Shown here in pieces: positions 42,168 through 55,156 of a DNA stretch of 64,000 nt. Location: the NCBI GenBank assembly GCA_010909165.1, contig VJWM01000126.1, positions 62,001 through 126,000 of the forward strand, read 5' to 3'. The notes under the pieces are model-generated. The model saw nothing but the letters and a program-made list of their open reading frames with translations. It was not told the origin of the DNA and searched no databases. This stretch comes from Anthoceros angustus (taxonomy: Eukaryota; Streptophyta; Anthocerotopsida; Anthocerotales; Anthocerotaceae). Position numbers and translations under genes: made by a program. Within the stretch, counting starts at the first letter, position 1, and each line of letters starts with the position of its first letter.

Positions 42168-44438
42168 ATGGACCAGATTGTGCTGCCGGAATGCGTGGTG
42201 TGCCTGCAGCACTACGACGAGGAGCAGCACGCCCCGCACGTGCTCTCGTGCGGCCACTCGCTCTGCGTCAGCTGCGCAGTGGAGCTCCCGACGCAGTGGC
42301 CGGCGGGGGAGTCCGCCTTCGCCTCCTCCTCCGCCTATGCCGCCTCGTCTTCCCTGCTGGGCAGCACCTCCAGGCCGCCGGGCTCCGTCATCCGCTGCCC
42401 CGAATGCAACCACCGCACCCGCCTCCCCTTCGGCGGGGCCTCAGGCCTTCCGCGAAACATCGAGCTCATGCGGATGGTGGGCTGCGTGCAGCGATGGCTG
42501 GAGGGCAGGATATGAAGGCCAAGGGGCTCAAGGCGGGGACGGCGAGGGGTGAGGAATGGCAGGCCGGGCCCAGGGCCGGGGCCGGCCCTGGGCCCGGCCT
42601 GGAGCCTCGGCCCCCCGCCCTCGTTCCGCCCGCCAAGGGAATGAGAATTGAGAACAATGGGAACCGGGGATTGCAGGAGGAGAGGACGGTGTGGAGGGAG
42701 CGGGGGGAGCTTGTCACCATCGCCCCGCCTGCTATTGGGCCCAGCCCCGTCATCACCAGCAGGCTGGCTGCCATCAGGGCTGCGGAGCAGAGGCGTGCGC
42801 GGGGTAATGCTGACGGGAATGGCTCTGGGCTTGGCTCTGGGCTTGGGGGAGAGGACGACATGTCGGATGCGCAGGATGAAGGCGGGGACGACAATTCGGA
42901 GGAAAACGATGTGAGCGGCTGGGCTTGTTTGGTGGAAGTGAGGACTCTGGAAGGGCATTGTGACACTGTGACTTCGCTCATGATCTATGGTAAGTGCCTT
43001 CACTTGACTTTGCTTCCCTCCCTTCAGCATGAAGCTAGAGGCCTGGATGGGAGTGAGGAAAAAACATATTGGGGATTGGTGGGTGGCAGGGGGATGTCTG
43101 CTCAGTGCTGGCTACGACAAGAGTGTCAGGTTGTGGTCACTGGAAGTAAGAGCCTTACCTTGCCACTGCTTCCTTTCGCATTTCAATTATCAGATCTGGA
43201 GTGGGTAACATGTTGCTCCTGCTCCAGGATGGTGCTCTGCTGCAGACTCTGGACGGCCATCCGCACAGGGTGATGGCTCTGGCCATAGATCATGAATCCA
43301 AGGTCCTCTTCAGCGGTGACTACGGGGGCCAGATCTTTGTGTGGGACCTGGCTGAGTTGAATGATGTCAAGTCGGTTGTAACCTGGCAAGAGCACAACGA
43401 CTGGAGGTACACCGGGGTCGCTTCCCTTCTGGCCTCCGGAGATGGCTTGCTGTACAGTGGCAGCGGAGACCGAACCATCAAAGCCTGGAATCTGCAGGTA
43501 TGCTGCCATACCTCTCGTCTCTTGACTACATGTTGTGCTTCCTTCCTTTCACTGACAGCATCGTCCATCCCCTCTGCTTGCCAGGATTACTCCCTTGTCA
43601 CGACCATGGAAGGGCACAAGTCCTTGGTCTCATCCCTGCATGTCGATGGAGAGGTGCTTTACAGTGGCAGCTGGGACGGTTCTGTCCGCCTGTGGTGGCG
43701 CTCTGACCACTCTTGTCTCACCACCATAGGGGCCTCCGACAACTACACGCATGGCTCTATCCGAAGCCTGTCTGGAGCTACTGGCCTTTTGTTTGTCGGC
43801 CGGGACAGTGGTGCCATTCAGGTATGTATATACTGCCCTTCCAGTACCTTCTGCAACACGTGTGATGACGTTTCGCTATCTTTGTATTCCTCGCTGACAC
43901 AACTTCCCCCAGGTCTGGAAAGATGAGGAGTGCCTGGGCCTTATCAACGCACATACGGGAACTGTCGCCGCACTGTGTGTGGGCGGGAACTGGCTCTACT
44001 CGGCCAGCTGGGACAAGTCCCTCAAGGTCTCTGCCATGGCTTCCCTTTCTTCTCCACTCTCTTGCTGCATTCCCATCCAGCCGTCCAGCCTGATACAGTG
44101 ATTTACACTTACAAAATCCTTCTTCCGAGTTGCAGGCATGGCAGCTTCACCCGTCCATCCTGGACTCTCGGCCGGAAATCGTCAGCATGAGTTCCTCGTC
44201 TGTGACAGCAGTCGTCGCCCACGATGGCAAACTGTATGGGGCCTTTTCGGATGGATGCATCAAGGTTGGTACCATGTCACATCCTTGCCTTTGCACGTCC
44301 CACAACAAAATCTTGTTCCCCCATCGGTCAAGCAACTTGTGACTGACGCCTGCCTGGTCTGGATAGCAGGTATACCGGGAGATAGAGAATGCCAGAGAGA
44401 TGCAGAATGACTCGGAAATCTTTCACTGCAGCGCATAG
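42168..44438 (+). CDS. RING-finger WD40-repeat protein, probable E3 ligase
   Basis: The start MDQIVLPECVVCLQHYDEEQH is followed by a RING (CVVC, CGHSLCVSC, CPEC) and the family motif LPRNIELMRM. WD40 exons follow in phase: to 42989, 43090-43145, 43228-43497, 43585-43821, 43913-44026, 44136-44264, 44370-44438. Blades read LEGHCDTVTSL, SAGYDKSVRLW, LDGHPHRVMAL, SGDYGGQIFVWDL, SGSGDRTIKAWNL, MEGHKSLVSSL, SGSWDGSVRLWW and SASWDKSLKAW. It resembles plant RING-kinase-WD40 proteins but has no kinase domain; a low-complexity linker takes its place. The RING frame and the WD40 frame do not match between about 42476 and 42509; a 32-nt GTGG...GGCAG gap would join them (total 554 aa). The linker from 42560 is Gly/Ala/Pro-rich. 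Confidence 0.75.
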
Positions 44439-45900
44439 TCCTTGACGGCACTGCACTGGTTTTGGAGATTGAGAAGAAACTGCTATGTTGTTTTGCTAGG
44501 AATGAGCTAGGCTAATTTTGCATCCGATAGTCGCAGTGGTACCTCTTCTCTCCGTTGGCGTAGGTGCTAGTCATAAGATGCCACCAAGCTGCCCAACTGC
44601 ATATACTGCCTGAGCCTGTAGAACTCACAAACAAACTCGATGAGTCTCGAATAGTTGTTTCTCCACTCTTTGAGTGCGTGTACCGTAAGAGGTGCTCTAA
44701 TCTAGACACCGAAGTTCCTGCTATTTGATGCATGAAAGACTCTTGCTATGTGGTCGCCACGATGATCATATATACTGCGGAGCCCCTGTGTAGACTAAGT
44801 CTGCCCTATCCAGCCATCCTCGCGGCCTGTGCAGATGCACAAGCCAGTCCTCGGCAGTGATCTCTAACCTTGAGCACATATTTGGTTCCCACAGCGAGCC
44901 AACCTACACGCAAGGGGTGGCACACGCAGCCTCTTACTCCCATCTCCAACCAAGAGGAAACGGACTGCCATTGATGAAAAACCTAAAACCCCTGACCCCG
45001 CCGAGAAAACCCTGATGACAGATCGGAGCATCCAGCAGCCCTGACAGCAGATCAAAGCGACCTGTTTAAGCCCTACCCGCAGCGCTAGGGTGGACTCCTC
45101 CCTCCCGGAGACGATGCTTGGAAACCCAGCAGCTAGGGCTACCGCTCCCGCTCCCGCCCGATAGCAGCCGTGTATTGCACGATCTGATTGAGGCCAGCAG
45201 CACAGCCAATTCCTGCTCCCCGTTATCGTCCAGCGCCAGCCACGCTTGCACAACCACCACCACCACCTGGCAAGCCATGGCTGCTAGGGTTGCTATCTCC
45301 CGCTGCTGAAGCCGCTTCTTCCGCCTCATTCTCACACAGCCAAGGTGTAATTGCAGGATGGGGTTGCAGCTTCCGAGCATCCCATGAATGAAGCCGCCAA
45401 ATTTGGACCACCAGTTCAATAATCCACACAAGCCTGATGCATGGACAACGGAGAAGCGGGCACCAACACCTCGCTTCTCCTTACATTACGAGTACTATCT
45501 TCTGCAGCATCGGCACATAAGAGTAAACTAGTCTACCTACCTAGGTGAGCATCTCATCGCTTTCCACATATTCAGGAAATCAGTATCGTTCTTCCATCGC
45601 CATTGGAATGATATCTCTCAAACGTATTTATGTATAGGATAACGAACTATTGACATAAGTACTTAGTTAGGAATGTGGTAGATAGTTAATAGGTATATGA
45701 TTTATCCTAAGTCAGAGCATAGGTGCCTCCCATGGACATTCGATGGGCATGTGGGAGATAACTGATGGCCATCCGATAGGCCATAGGTCAGGTTAACATC
45801 AATACCAGAATTTGATGGTGAACATGAGTACCATCAGTTGATCCATATAATGTCGAGTACATCAGTTTGGTTTTTAAATCACACATTGATTACATATGGA
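44439..45900. other. Intergenic, nothing recognised
   Basis: The longest frames (minus strand 44864-45431) include a Val-rich stretch and show no known motif. No gene is called. Confidence 0.45.
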
Positions 45901-45901
45901 G

Positions 45902-47252
45902 ATGGATGTAGAAAATCACTAGGACATAGATGTGCCTTTTAGACGTGGCATATGGCCCCGTTAGCTAGAGCAAGTTAAACTTCCTCGAGCAAATTATCTG
46001 TGTGAGACCATTGTTGAAATAAAGTTAAATCAAGGTTAATATTTTTATCAGATAAAATTTGATTGGGAATCTTAAAAATAATACAGATATATTTTCAATA
46101 AATCTTTGAGTTTGGGTTAATAGTCATCGAGTTTTGGCAAACCTGTCGAGTATATATGGAAGGACCTCATGCCCTATGGAGTGGAAGGTCTATCATAGAA
46201 TTTCTTGTTGCTATTAGTGTATGAGTGGAGACGGTCTGCTATATTGTGTGGATCTCGTGGCCTCCGTTTAGTTCTTAGGTTAGATTGATTTTATCATTTT
46301 CTATTATTATTATTATTATTATTATTTATGATAGATTTTAAATATGAAAATTAGAAGTCTAACCATGTAGTAGGAATTGAGTTGAAGAAATTAGGTCGTC
46401 CAAGATTTTGAATTGGGTCTGTTTTGATCTTGTTTTGTTGGATAGGTGAGACATGAATATCTGGTAGCCACAAGAGTAGTGAGGAAGTCAGATCGGTACG
46501 GATTTAGTGTATGGTGGATGAAGTGTGAAAGACCCGGAGGCCGTGTCGAAGGCTCCTGCTCCGAGGAGCTGAAGCCTTTATTTTAATTCGAAATTTGGAC
46601 AAGAAGCAAAGAGAGTCTAGGGTAGTTTGGAGAGAGTCCGGGCGCGATGGGGAAACGTGGGAGACCGAAGAGGTTCGTACCAAGGGTTACTGCAGTTTCA
46701 CTTTTTAACTGGTATGAGTGATATATGTATGTATGTGTGGCGATGCCCCGTAATTGAGAATCGACAGTACCTGGCGGTGTGAGGGCTGGGCTGTGAGTGC
46801 GCTGCGCTACCCTCGGTAATTATGTATGCCGAGGGTACAGAATACAGATGATCATGTTCTTGGATGGTGTGCTTAAGTGCCCTAGGGTTTAAGATGCACA
46901 CTGCGCACCTGGGTGCTCACCCTTGGAAATTGCACTTCCCCACAGGAAGAACACAATGCGTGTTCCGAATGCAGATGCCTCGGATCGCCTTGGCAGTGGC
47001 GATCCCAGCCCCACCAGGTACTTCTTCTGCTCAAGCTGCCGGAAGCTGGGGTTTACGCGATCTCCTGCTGTGCATTGACTGGGTCTCATCTGCTTGGTGA
47101 TGCAGGTCCAAGAGGAGGCAGGTGGCGCTCAGTGCTCGGACCCTTCTTCTGCTGGTTGCTATTTTTTCCCCCTTTTTCCGGTGCTGGTCTGAATTTTCCG
47201 AATTATGCCAGTTTGGAGTGTTTCATTTTCCTGGATTCAGCCTGTCAGCTGG
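45902..47252 (+). repeat. Upstream copy of a 1.35-kb tandem duplication
   Basis: Matches 47253-48602 at roughly 98-99% by eye, with a few indels (offset 1351 at the left, 1343 near the ATG). It includes an ATT microsatellite at 46297-46325 (one or two units longer than in the other copy), the ADA2 leader, exon 1, intron 1 and exon 2. Confidence 0.95.
46647..47153 (+). pseudogene. Duplicated 5' end of ADA2 (exons 1-2)
   Basis: The ATG at 46647 starts the same MGKRGRPK exon as the real gene, and the same intron 1 and exon 2 follow (47106-47154). Exon 2 here lacks one C (GCTCGGACCC against GCTCCGGACCC), which shifts the frame, and no zinc-finger exon follows before the next copy. It may still act as an alternative promoter or first exon if exon 1 is spliced to the downstream exon 2. 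Confidence 0.8.
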
Positions 47253-48602
47253 ATTGATGTAGAAAATCACTAGGACATAGATGTGCCTTTTAGGCGTGGC
47301 ATATGGCCCGTTAGCTAGAGCAAGTTAAACTTCCTCGAGCAAATTATCTGTGTGAGACCATTGTTGAAATAAAGTTAAATCAAGGTTAATATTTTTATCA
47401 GATAAAATTTGATTGGGAATCTTAAAATAATACAGATATATTTTCAATAAATCTTTGAGTTTGGGTTAATAGTCGAGTTTTGGCAAACACATCGAGTATA
47501 TATGGAAGGACCTCATGCCCTATGGAGTGGAAGGTCTATCATAGAATTTCTTGTTGCTATTAGTGTATGAGTGGAGACGGTCTGCTATATTGTGTGGATC
47601 TCGTGGCCTCCGTTTAGTTCTTAGGTTAGATTGATTTTATCATTTTCTATTATTATTATTATTATTTATGATAGATTTTAAATATGAAAATTAGAAGTCT
47701 AACCATGTAGTAGGAATTGAGTTGAAGAAATTAGGTCGTCCAAGATTTTGAATTGGGTCTGTTTTGATCTTGTTTTGTTGGATAGGTGAGACATGAATAT
47801 CTGGTAGCCACAAGAGTAGTGAGGAAGTCAGATCGGTACGGATTTAGTGTATGGTGGATGAAGTGTGAAAGACCCGGAGGCCGTGTCGAAGGCTCCTGCT
47901 CCGAGGAGCTGAAGCCTTTATTTTAATTCGAAATTTTGGACAAGAAGCAAAAGAGAGTCTAGGGTAGTTTTGGAGAGAGTCCGGGCGCGATGGGGAAACG
48001 TGGGAGACCGAAGAGGTTCGTACCAAGGGTTACTGCAGTTTCACTTTTTAACTGGTATGAGTGATATATGTATGTATGTGTGGCGATGCCCCGTAATTGA
48101 GAATCGACAGTACCTGGCGGTGTGAGGGCTGGGCTGTGAGTGCGCTGCGCTACCCTCGGTAATTATGTATGCCGAGGGTACAGAATACAGATGATCATGT
48201 TCTTGGATGGTGTGCTTAAGTGCCCTAGGGTTTAAGATGCACACTGCGCACCTGGGTGCTCACCCTTGGAAATTGCACTTCCCCACAGGAAGAACACAAT
48301 GCGTGTTCCGAATGCAGATGCCTCGGATCGCCTTGGCAGTGGCGATCCCAGCCCCACCAGGTACTTCTTCTGCTCAAGCTGCCGGAAGCTGGGGTTTACG
48401 CGATCTCCTGCTGTGCATTGACTGGGTCTCATCTGCTTGGTGATGCAGGTCCAAGAGGAGGCGGGTGGCGCTCGGTGCTCCGGACCCTTCTTCTGCTGGT
48501 TGCTATTTTTTCCCCCTTTTTCCGGTGCTGGTCTGAATTTTCCGAATTATGCCAGTTTGGAGTGTTTCATTTTCCTGGATTCAGCCTGTCAGCTGGATTG
48601 AT
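47253..48602 (+). repeat. Downstream copy of the 1.35-kb tandem duplication
   Basis: Contains the working 5' end of ADA2. The duplication boundary is a short shared GGATTGATGT or GATGGATGT string, so microhomology may have mediated it. Confidence 0.95.
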
Positions 48603-51595
48603 GTGGGAATTTGTTGTCTCTTGCAGCGGCCGGAGAGGGGAAAAGGGCTTTGTTTCACTGCAATTACTGCGGGAGGGATATTTCTGGCAACATTAGAGTG
48701 AAGTGTGCACAATGCAACGATTTTGATCTCTGTCTCGAGTGCTTTTCTGTTGGGGTGGAGCTCACTCCACACAAGAATAATCATGCCTATCGAGTTATTG
48801 TAAGTTCATGGCTTGGTTGGCTACTGCTGTTTCTACTGCTGTCGCTGTCCTTGGGTGCTAATTTGGTTCTGAATCTGCACGTGGCAGGATAATTTGTCCT
48901 TTCCTCTTATCAACCCGGATTGGATGGCTGACGAAGAAATGTTGCTCCTGGAGGTAACTATTCAGTTGTGATGCGGAGCTTCTCTCCTTTTAGATGGGAA
49001 ATTTTGGCTCCAGTTTTCCTGTAGCTTGTGTTTGACAGCGGTTGTGACTTGGGTTTGCAGGGAGTGGAAATGTATGGGTTGGGAAATTGGGCAGAAGTTG
49101 CAGAGCATGTTGGGGTGAAAACCGCGGGAGAGTGTTATGAGCACTATATGGCTGCATATATGGATTCTCCCTGTGCCCCGCTACCCGTAAGCCTCACCAA
49201 ATTTTATAACCTTGTCCTTTGGTTTGGACCGGTGTCCAACCAGGGGTACAGAGCTGGGATTCTGACGTATGTTTGGTGCGCTCTTCAGGATTTAAGCCAC
49301 CTGGCCGGTAAGACAAAGTCTGATCTCCTGGCACTGGCCAAGACGATCACGGAAGGCAAGAGGGGTATGTCATTGGTGCTCTTTCTTGGTGTACTCTGAG
49401 AACTGGCTGCTTTATGCATTGAACTGATTTGTGACCTGTGCAGGTTTCCCTAGTGTCAATGACGGCCTTAAAGTGGTCAAGCAGGAGCCAAGCATTTCAC
49501 CTGCTAGAGGAAGGTGAGAGGCTGTGTTTCCGTTGTTGTTGTCCTTGCTTCAGGGCACTTCTGTCAGTGTCTTGGTCCTTTGTGAAGGCGCCAGTTTTAG
49601 AGTATAGTGGAGCTTTCTGCTCTTCCTTGTGTAATACTTAGAGTGGGCCATGCCTTTCCAGGATGGATGAGGGCAAGGACCGTGATGTTTCAGCAGACAG
49701 GCGCTCACCCTCAACTAATTCAAAAGGTATAGTCTGTCCTCTAGGTGTGGTTGCCACCATGGCACTGTTGAGAGAGTTGAGGGTGTTGAGATGTGCTGTA
49801 AGAGGAAGAATGCATTGAGACAGAAGTGTGTCCGTGATCTTAGACCAGTATTGCTTCTCTGCTTCCAAGAGTGGGGAAGACAAGATTTCTGTTGATGCTG
49901 TTTGCAATCTGCTGTACTCATACTCACCCTGTGAATAGCAGGATTGAAAGATGAAAAGCCTCTGTTCAAGGTCATGTCAAAGCAGGATGATGGAGGAGAA
50001 GGTATTGGTGGTCCATCATCTCATGATCTTGGTGCAGCCAAGGGCACAGTATCTGCAGCTAGGAAGACTGGTGGTGGTCAGACTAGGGAGAACTCCGAAG
50101 GAGCTACTGGGGTTTCTGAGGGTATGTATGTACCTTCAAGATGTGGACTTAAATCGTAAGGTTTGCAGCGTGGAGGTTCCAAGGCTTCATGTCTCTATTG
50201 CTGTTGACCTGTAGATGGTGCCCATAGCAATCGGAGTCTTGGGGTGAAGAAGCCTAAGCCCTCAGCTGAGGATATCAAACCAGGAATCAATGGGATTGAT
50301 CAAAGTGGTTACAATGCAAAACGTGAGGAATTCGACCCCGAGTATGACAATGATGCAGAAGGCCCTTTGGCTGAGATGGATTTCAAAGAGACAGATACTG
50401 AAACTGATCGCGAACTCAAGATACGTATGCTGAATATCTACAATGCGAGGTGAGTACACCCCTGGGAATCATGTTGGCTGTATATCATTCAGTCGGGTTA
50501 TTTGCATGCACTTTGACCTCGAGGGACCCCAATTTTTTGTAGCATGAGACTTAAGCGGACATTTTCCTCTTGATTGCGGCAGAGCCCTAAGTGTGCGCTG
50601 TCTATTTCAGGCTTGATGAGCGGAAGCGGCGCAAGGAGTTTATCTTATCCAGAGGTCTGTTGAATGTCAAAGCCCAGCAAACTCTAGAGAGAAAGAGGTC
50701 CAAGGAAGAGCGGGACCTGCACAATCGTGCTAAGGTTTTTATGAGATACCACTCTCAGGAAGACCATGAAAGCTTGCTTGAGGGGCTGTTAAAAGAACGA
50801 AGGCTGCGGCAAAGAATCGAAGAGTTGCAGGTTAGAGACGCTCCGCAAGATCCGGTGCCTTTAATACTTAATCGTTGTTTTCCAATGTTAATGGCCGAGA
50901 AACCCGAAGATCGTTTAAGACAAGCATTGCGCTTCATTCAGGAACTAAGAAGGGCTGGGTGTCAGACGTTGGGAGAAGGGGAGGCGTATGTCTCGGAGAA
51001 GAAACGGCGAGAAACAGAGGCAAATGCCAGAAAAATGCGGGAAAGCGCATCATATCTTTACCAGGGAAAGGTAGCCCACAGGTCAAACCGATATGTGAAC
51101 AGGGATAGAGACGCTGATCCAACCTCTGCCGGCAACTTGAAGGAGCTCCAAAAGTCCAGGAGCGCCGGTGGCCATCATCCTCTGAGCAGTAGCATGCTGC
51201 CAAGTAGTGGGAGGGGAGCAAGGCGGGAAAACTCGCCGTTAGATCTGTCGGGTCTTTCAGGGACTGAGTTGCTGTCACAAGCAGTACGTCTTCCCGCAAG
51301 CCCCTCTTTCATTTCCCATCTCCTGTTACAAGTACTGCAGGGCCTGATTTGTGATTTGAAATATGCGCAGGAACAGGAGCTGTGCTCACAGGTCAGACTT
51401 TTCCCAACCCACTATCTCCAGATGAAGGAAAAGCTCATGTTGGAAAGCCTGAACAAAGGGCAAGTACGCAGAGCTGTTGCTTATGGCATGTTCAAAGTCG
51501 ACCCTATGAAAACGGACCGTGTTTTTGAGCTGTTGTCGAGTAGGGGATGGATTCAAGGTGACAGTCCGCCAATGCTTCCCCCTCCAGACAGATAG
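47990..51595 (+). CDS. ADA2: Transcriptional adaptor ADA2 (SAGA/GCN5 complex)
   Basis: Twelve exons join in phase: 47990-48015, 48449-48498, 48627-48799, 48888-48953, 49061-49186, 49289-49364, 49444-49513, 49662-49726, 49942-50121, 50215-50449, 50611-51283, 51371-51595; 507 residues. The N-terminus MGKRGRPKRSKRRR is a basic nuclear-localisation signal. The ZZ zinc finger has C37, C40, C52, C55, C61, C64, H74, H78. A SANT domain follows (GVEMYGLGNWAEVAEHVG). The middle has the ADA2 region (KREEFDPEYDNDAEGPLAEM, LNIYNARLDERKRRKEF). The C-terminus is SWIRM (YLQMKEKLMLESLNKG to GWIQ). ADA2 binds GCN5 and stimulates nucleosome acetylation. Intron 1 is about 430 nt; the rest are 70-220. Confidence 0.94.
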
Positions 51596-52236
51596 CATTG
51601 CGTCCGGACCGCACGTACCATTTCAATCCTTTGTACATTAATTCATTGCACGAATTATCGTGCCAAAACTCTCCGCCCAAGCTAGAATTCCGTACGAGCA
51701 TTCTGTACTGAGTGTACCCGGACACAAGACATAGTATGTACTGCACACCAGCCGGTTGGCTTTCAGGTGGAGCCGGCAGCCCAAACGATTCCACTCCCGC
51801 GTTTCATTTGCCGCATTCTTTCGCTTCTGGTCTGGCCGTCGAGATGTGGATCGATTATTGTGGCACCGGTAAATCGAATGATGTCGTGGGGGAGCAAGAG
51901 CTGATTCTGGAGCCCTGGCCTAATGGACTCGTTGGAGAGTCATTCGCTGATGTTCCACGGGAGAAGGCATTGTAGCTGAGTGAAATCTTACAAGACAGTC
52001 TTCGCAGCTTCGGAGGATTTTGATTGTTTTTCAGTATACTATTTCAAAGCGAGGCACTCGGTTGGTGAAATTCCTCTTAGAAGTGGATTTGATCATGATG
52101 CTTCAGCAATGTTCACAGGGATGGCCAGGTTTGCTTGCTCTGGACTCTGTGCCCGCACCTGTTCTCCGTGTCCACTCTCATTGTAAAATCTGTAGACCTA
52201 CTTCTTATTGACTGGTAAATGTTGCTGATGCCACAG
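51596..52236. other. Intergenic between ADA2 and ATRX-like gene 1
   Basis: Probably contains the promoter and an unplaced first exon of the next gene. A stretch at 52125-52180 (TTTGCTTGCTCTGGACTCTG) is conserved at 55702-55760 before copy 2. Confidence 0.45.
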
Positions 52237-54012
52237 GTGGGGATGAGGTAACTCACTCCAACGGTGTAGATGGAAATGTGGACGTGCACATGCCTGATGC
52301 CACTAGTCTTATAGGTTGGCAGCCACCTCCTGGGGAAGGTGAAGCTAAGCTGGATCTCGTGGTGTTAAGTGCTTCTGAATCAGACTATGAGTATTCCAGC
52401 GAAGAAGAGATTGACGAGGACATCGAAGGGGAATCAGATGATGAACATGGAGAGGAGGGCAGCGCAATCTTGGTAATCCATGAATGCAGAATTTGTGCAG
52501 CTTGAGCGTTCGGTTACGGGAACGAGGGATTGTTTCTTACGCTTCGACTTGCAGACAGCTGTGACACTAATGGAGACAGACGAGGAGATTCAGGAAGAAA
52601 TTGATGCTCTGTTGCAGCTTGAAAGCGAGGTGATATTTGAATTCCCTCTCAGCAAACATAATTTGACATTGTGAAGTGTGACCATCAGTTGAGCCGCGCT
52701 AATGTGCCTCCAAAATTCTTACTCAATCGTAGTACAAATTTCCTGTAGGCGGCGGAACTGCAGGAGATGTTGGAAGAGGAGTCATTGGATTGTGTTAGAT
52801 GTGAAGCGACATTGGAGCTGTCTGAAAAATTTGCAGATCCTGACAAGGTGAGTTATGATTTTCAGCAGTGGCACAACTGGGTGTCTGAAGTGCTTAACTT
52901 GATGTGGAGGGTGCTGTGTCCACCTGCACAGCGCAGCTGGCTGCAGCAACTGAGAAGGAGATGTATACCTATCAAAACATTGTGGAGGAAGACCTGCTCG
53001 AAGTTGAAGCGTACATTATCGGCATACAGGTAACTCCAGTTGTTTGATCGAGAATCTCATATCTACCTCTACGCGTGCGTGTGCAATACATGTGCCTCCA
53101 CTGGATCTCGGCCCAGGGCGCGGGAAAAGAAAAAAAATGCTGAACTGCTTTTCGTTCAGGAACGGTTGGATGCTGCTGGGATCAGCCTGCCCGCCATATA
53201 TAAGGAGATTGAGAAGCTGGCTCCAGATCACTGCAAAACGAATGCATGGAAGAAGAGGGCGCACTGGGCTGGCTTGCAGGAAACATCGGAGGTACTCAGT
53301 ATCATTAAGGACGCAGAGTCTGAGTTGGAGAACAGCAGACCTGTGACGAGGTCAGTGCATGCATTCCCAACAACCTACGGTGAACGTTTTTAAATGTGGC
53401 CAGTTTTGTGAGAGATAAGTAATTGGCAATGCGCAAAGTAACACACCGTATGGTGCATCGATCAGGCTTCGTGGAAGGAGCTTTGAAGCTGGAGCTAGCG
53501 GCATGCTGGCCAAGAAGTTTGGCCTATCCACTAGTGCAGATGCTCCAGTGGCTCAGGGATGGAGAGCATTTGATGCTCGAACGGATGCTGATGCAGATGC
53601 TAAGATATACGGGGCATCCACACCTCAGCAAGCAGCTCAAGTACTGGGCCCCGGAGTTCCAGCAGCTGATGAGGTTCGTTCAAATTTGTGAACACCAGGA
53701 TCAAATAAAATTGTTTAGACGGGTGTAAACTTACAGCCAAGTCTCGACTAGGTGGAGGAGATTTCGGAATGGGAAGACGCGGCAGGACCATTCTCTGAAG
53801 CCCTAAAGAACGAGGGAGAAAACGGTCTTACAAAGACACAGCGAGAGAACCTCAAGAAGGTAATCAACGATATTTTGAATTCGGGTCAGGCCCGGTGGTA
53901 GTTATCTCACAGGCCTGTCGAGAATCTCTGTTTGCAGATTGACGAACAGAATGATGCTCGCAAGTACACAACAGTGAAACCAAGCAAACGCAAAGGCGAA
54001 TGGCAGCAGTAA
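52237..54012 (+). CDS. ATRX N-terminal-region-only protein, copy 1
   Basis: Exons in phase: 52237-52472 (5' end uncertain), 52555-52629, 52749-52847, 52937-53029, 53160-53350, 53466-53673, 53752-53859, 53938-54012. It starts with an acidic, Ser-rich segment (LVVLSASESDYEYSSEEE). Then come EEIQEEIDALLQLESE, GISLPAIYKEIEKLAPDHC, WKKRAHWAGLQ, FEAGASGMLAKKF, KIYGASTPQQAAQVLG and a basic tail ending KRKGEWQQ. The series matches the N-terminal part of plant ATRX (CHR20), which binds chromatin and partner proteins, but it stops before any SNF2 helicase. Introns are 78-130 nt. Function as a stand-alone protein is unknown. Confidence 0.75.
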
Positions 54013-55156
54013 ACAGGTTTATGTCACCACCTCACAGATTCTAGAACAACCTATGCGAGTTCGAGGCTTCCAGAAGCTTAACTCCCTTGGGAGCCCGAGG
54101 TGTTGCCTCTGGAGAAAAATTTGAGGGTTCTGGAGCTGGCAGAATGGATAGGTTAAGTACTATAACACCGACATACAAATCCAAAGTTCGGCACCTTTCA
54201 TACTTGCCATGGTCATTTTGGACGATTTAGGAGTGCTAGCAATTCAATCCTAGAGTCCAGTACACCGTTTGCTTTAGATGCAAGATGTACCCATCAGAGG
54301 AACTTCACATCTCTACCTTGTCAGCTCGCTTAGCTTTGTGTTCACCTATATCTGCATTTTCTTTTTTTCTTTTAACCCCCTTAGCGCTGTAGCTTGAGCA
54401 TGTGGATTTCTTTCCTCCAGTCTGAAAGCTCTAGCAGCTTCTTGCAACGGTATAGCACGGCCAGGCAGACTATATGGTCAGGGCAACTTTAAGAAATGAC
54501 ATCCCACGGAAACGAGACGAGCAAGGTTGCAGTGCAATGCTGGTCTCACCCTAGTTTTGGAACCAGTGAAATCGCGTCCACACTTAGTTTTGAAACCAGT
54601 GAAGCCACGTCTATACCAGCTCCACATGCAATGCAAACCCTCTGCAAAGACCTCCCAGCTTAGAGATGACACTTACTTCAGGGAATGACACTTCAGAGGT
54701 CATTCGAGGTCTTCACATGCTTAATCTATAAACATATCCATCAATGAAGTATTATAGTTTTGTATATACTTTTAAAAAGTTCCACCTCCAAATACACGGC
54801 AAGAGAAGCTATCTTAGCATAGCACCACTAAGCAGCAAGAAGTGGAAAATCATGGGTCCCTTGACCACACTAGTTTTCACGAGATTAAGTATCATGTTCT
54901 TATGCATCTTTGCTCCCTAAACAATGGAGTAAAACTAGAAGGCAGCTGAAAAAAATGAAGCAAATATAAAATATTTACAAAACTAGAAGTGCATTAAAAA
55001 AAGTAAAGTATAAAATGATTGTTTACAACAATACATTTCTCAGCCAAGGTTATAAGATGTCTCTAAATAGTAAAAACAAATTTCACAACCGCTTAGTAAA
55101 ATGCTTTTAGAATTCAGTATTGTGTAGAGTATCACAAGGCACGATTTTTCGTTATC
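54013..55156. other. Duplicated 3' flank of ATRX-like gene 1
   Basis: About 54080-55000 matches 59070-59950 (GAGGTGTTGCCTCTGGAGAA, CTAGCAATTCAATCCTA, AGTTCCACCTCCAAAT and more) with many substitutions. No gene is seen in either copy. Confidence 0.6.

Noticed and set aside
44864-45431. Overlapping minus-strand frames of 120-130 codons
   Set aside because: No recognised motif, no splice context, and two overlapping frames of equal length.
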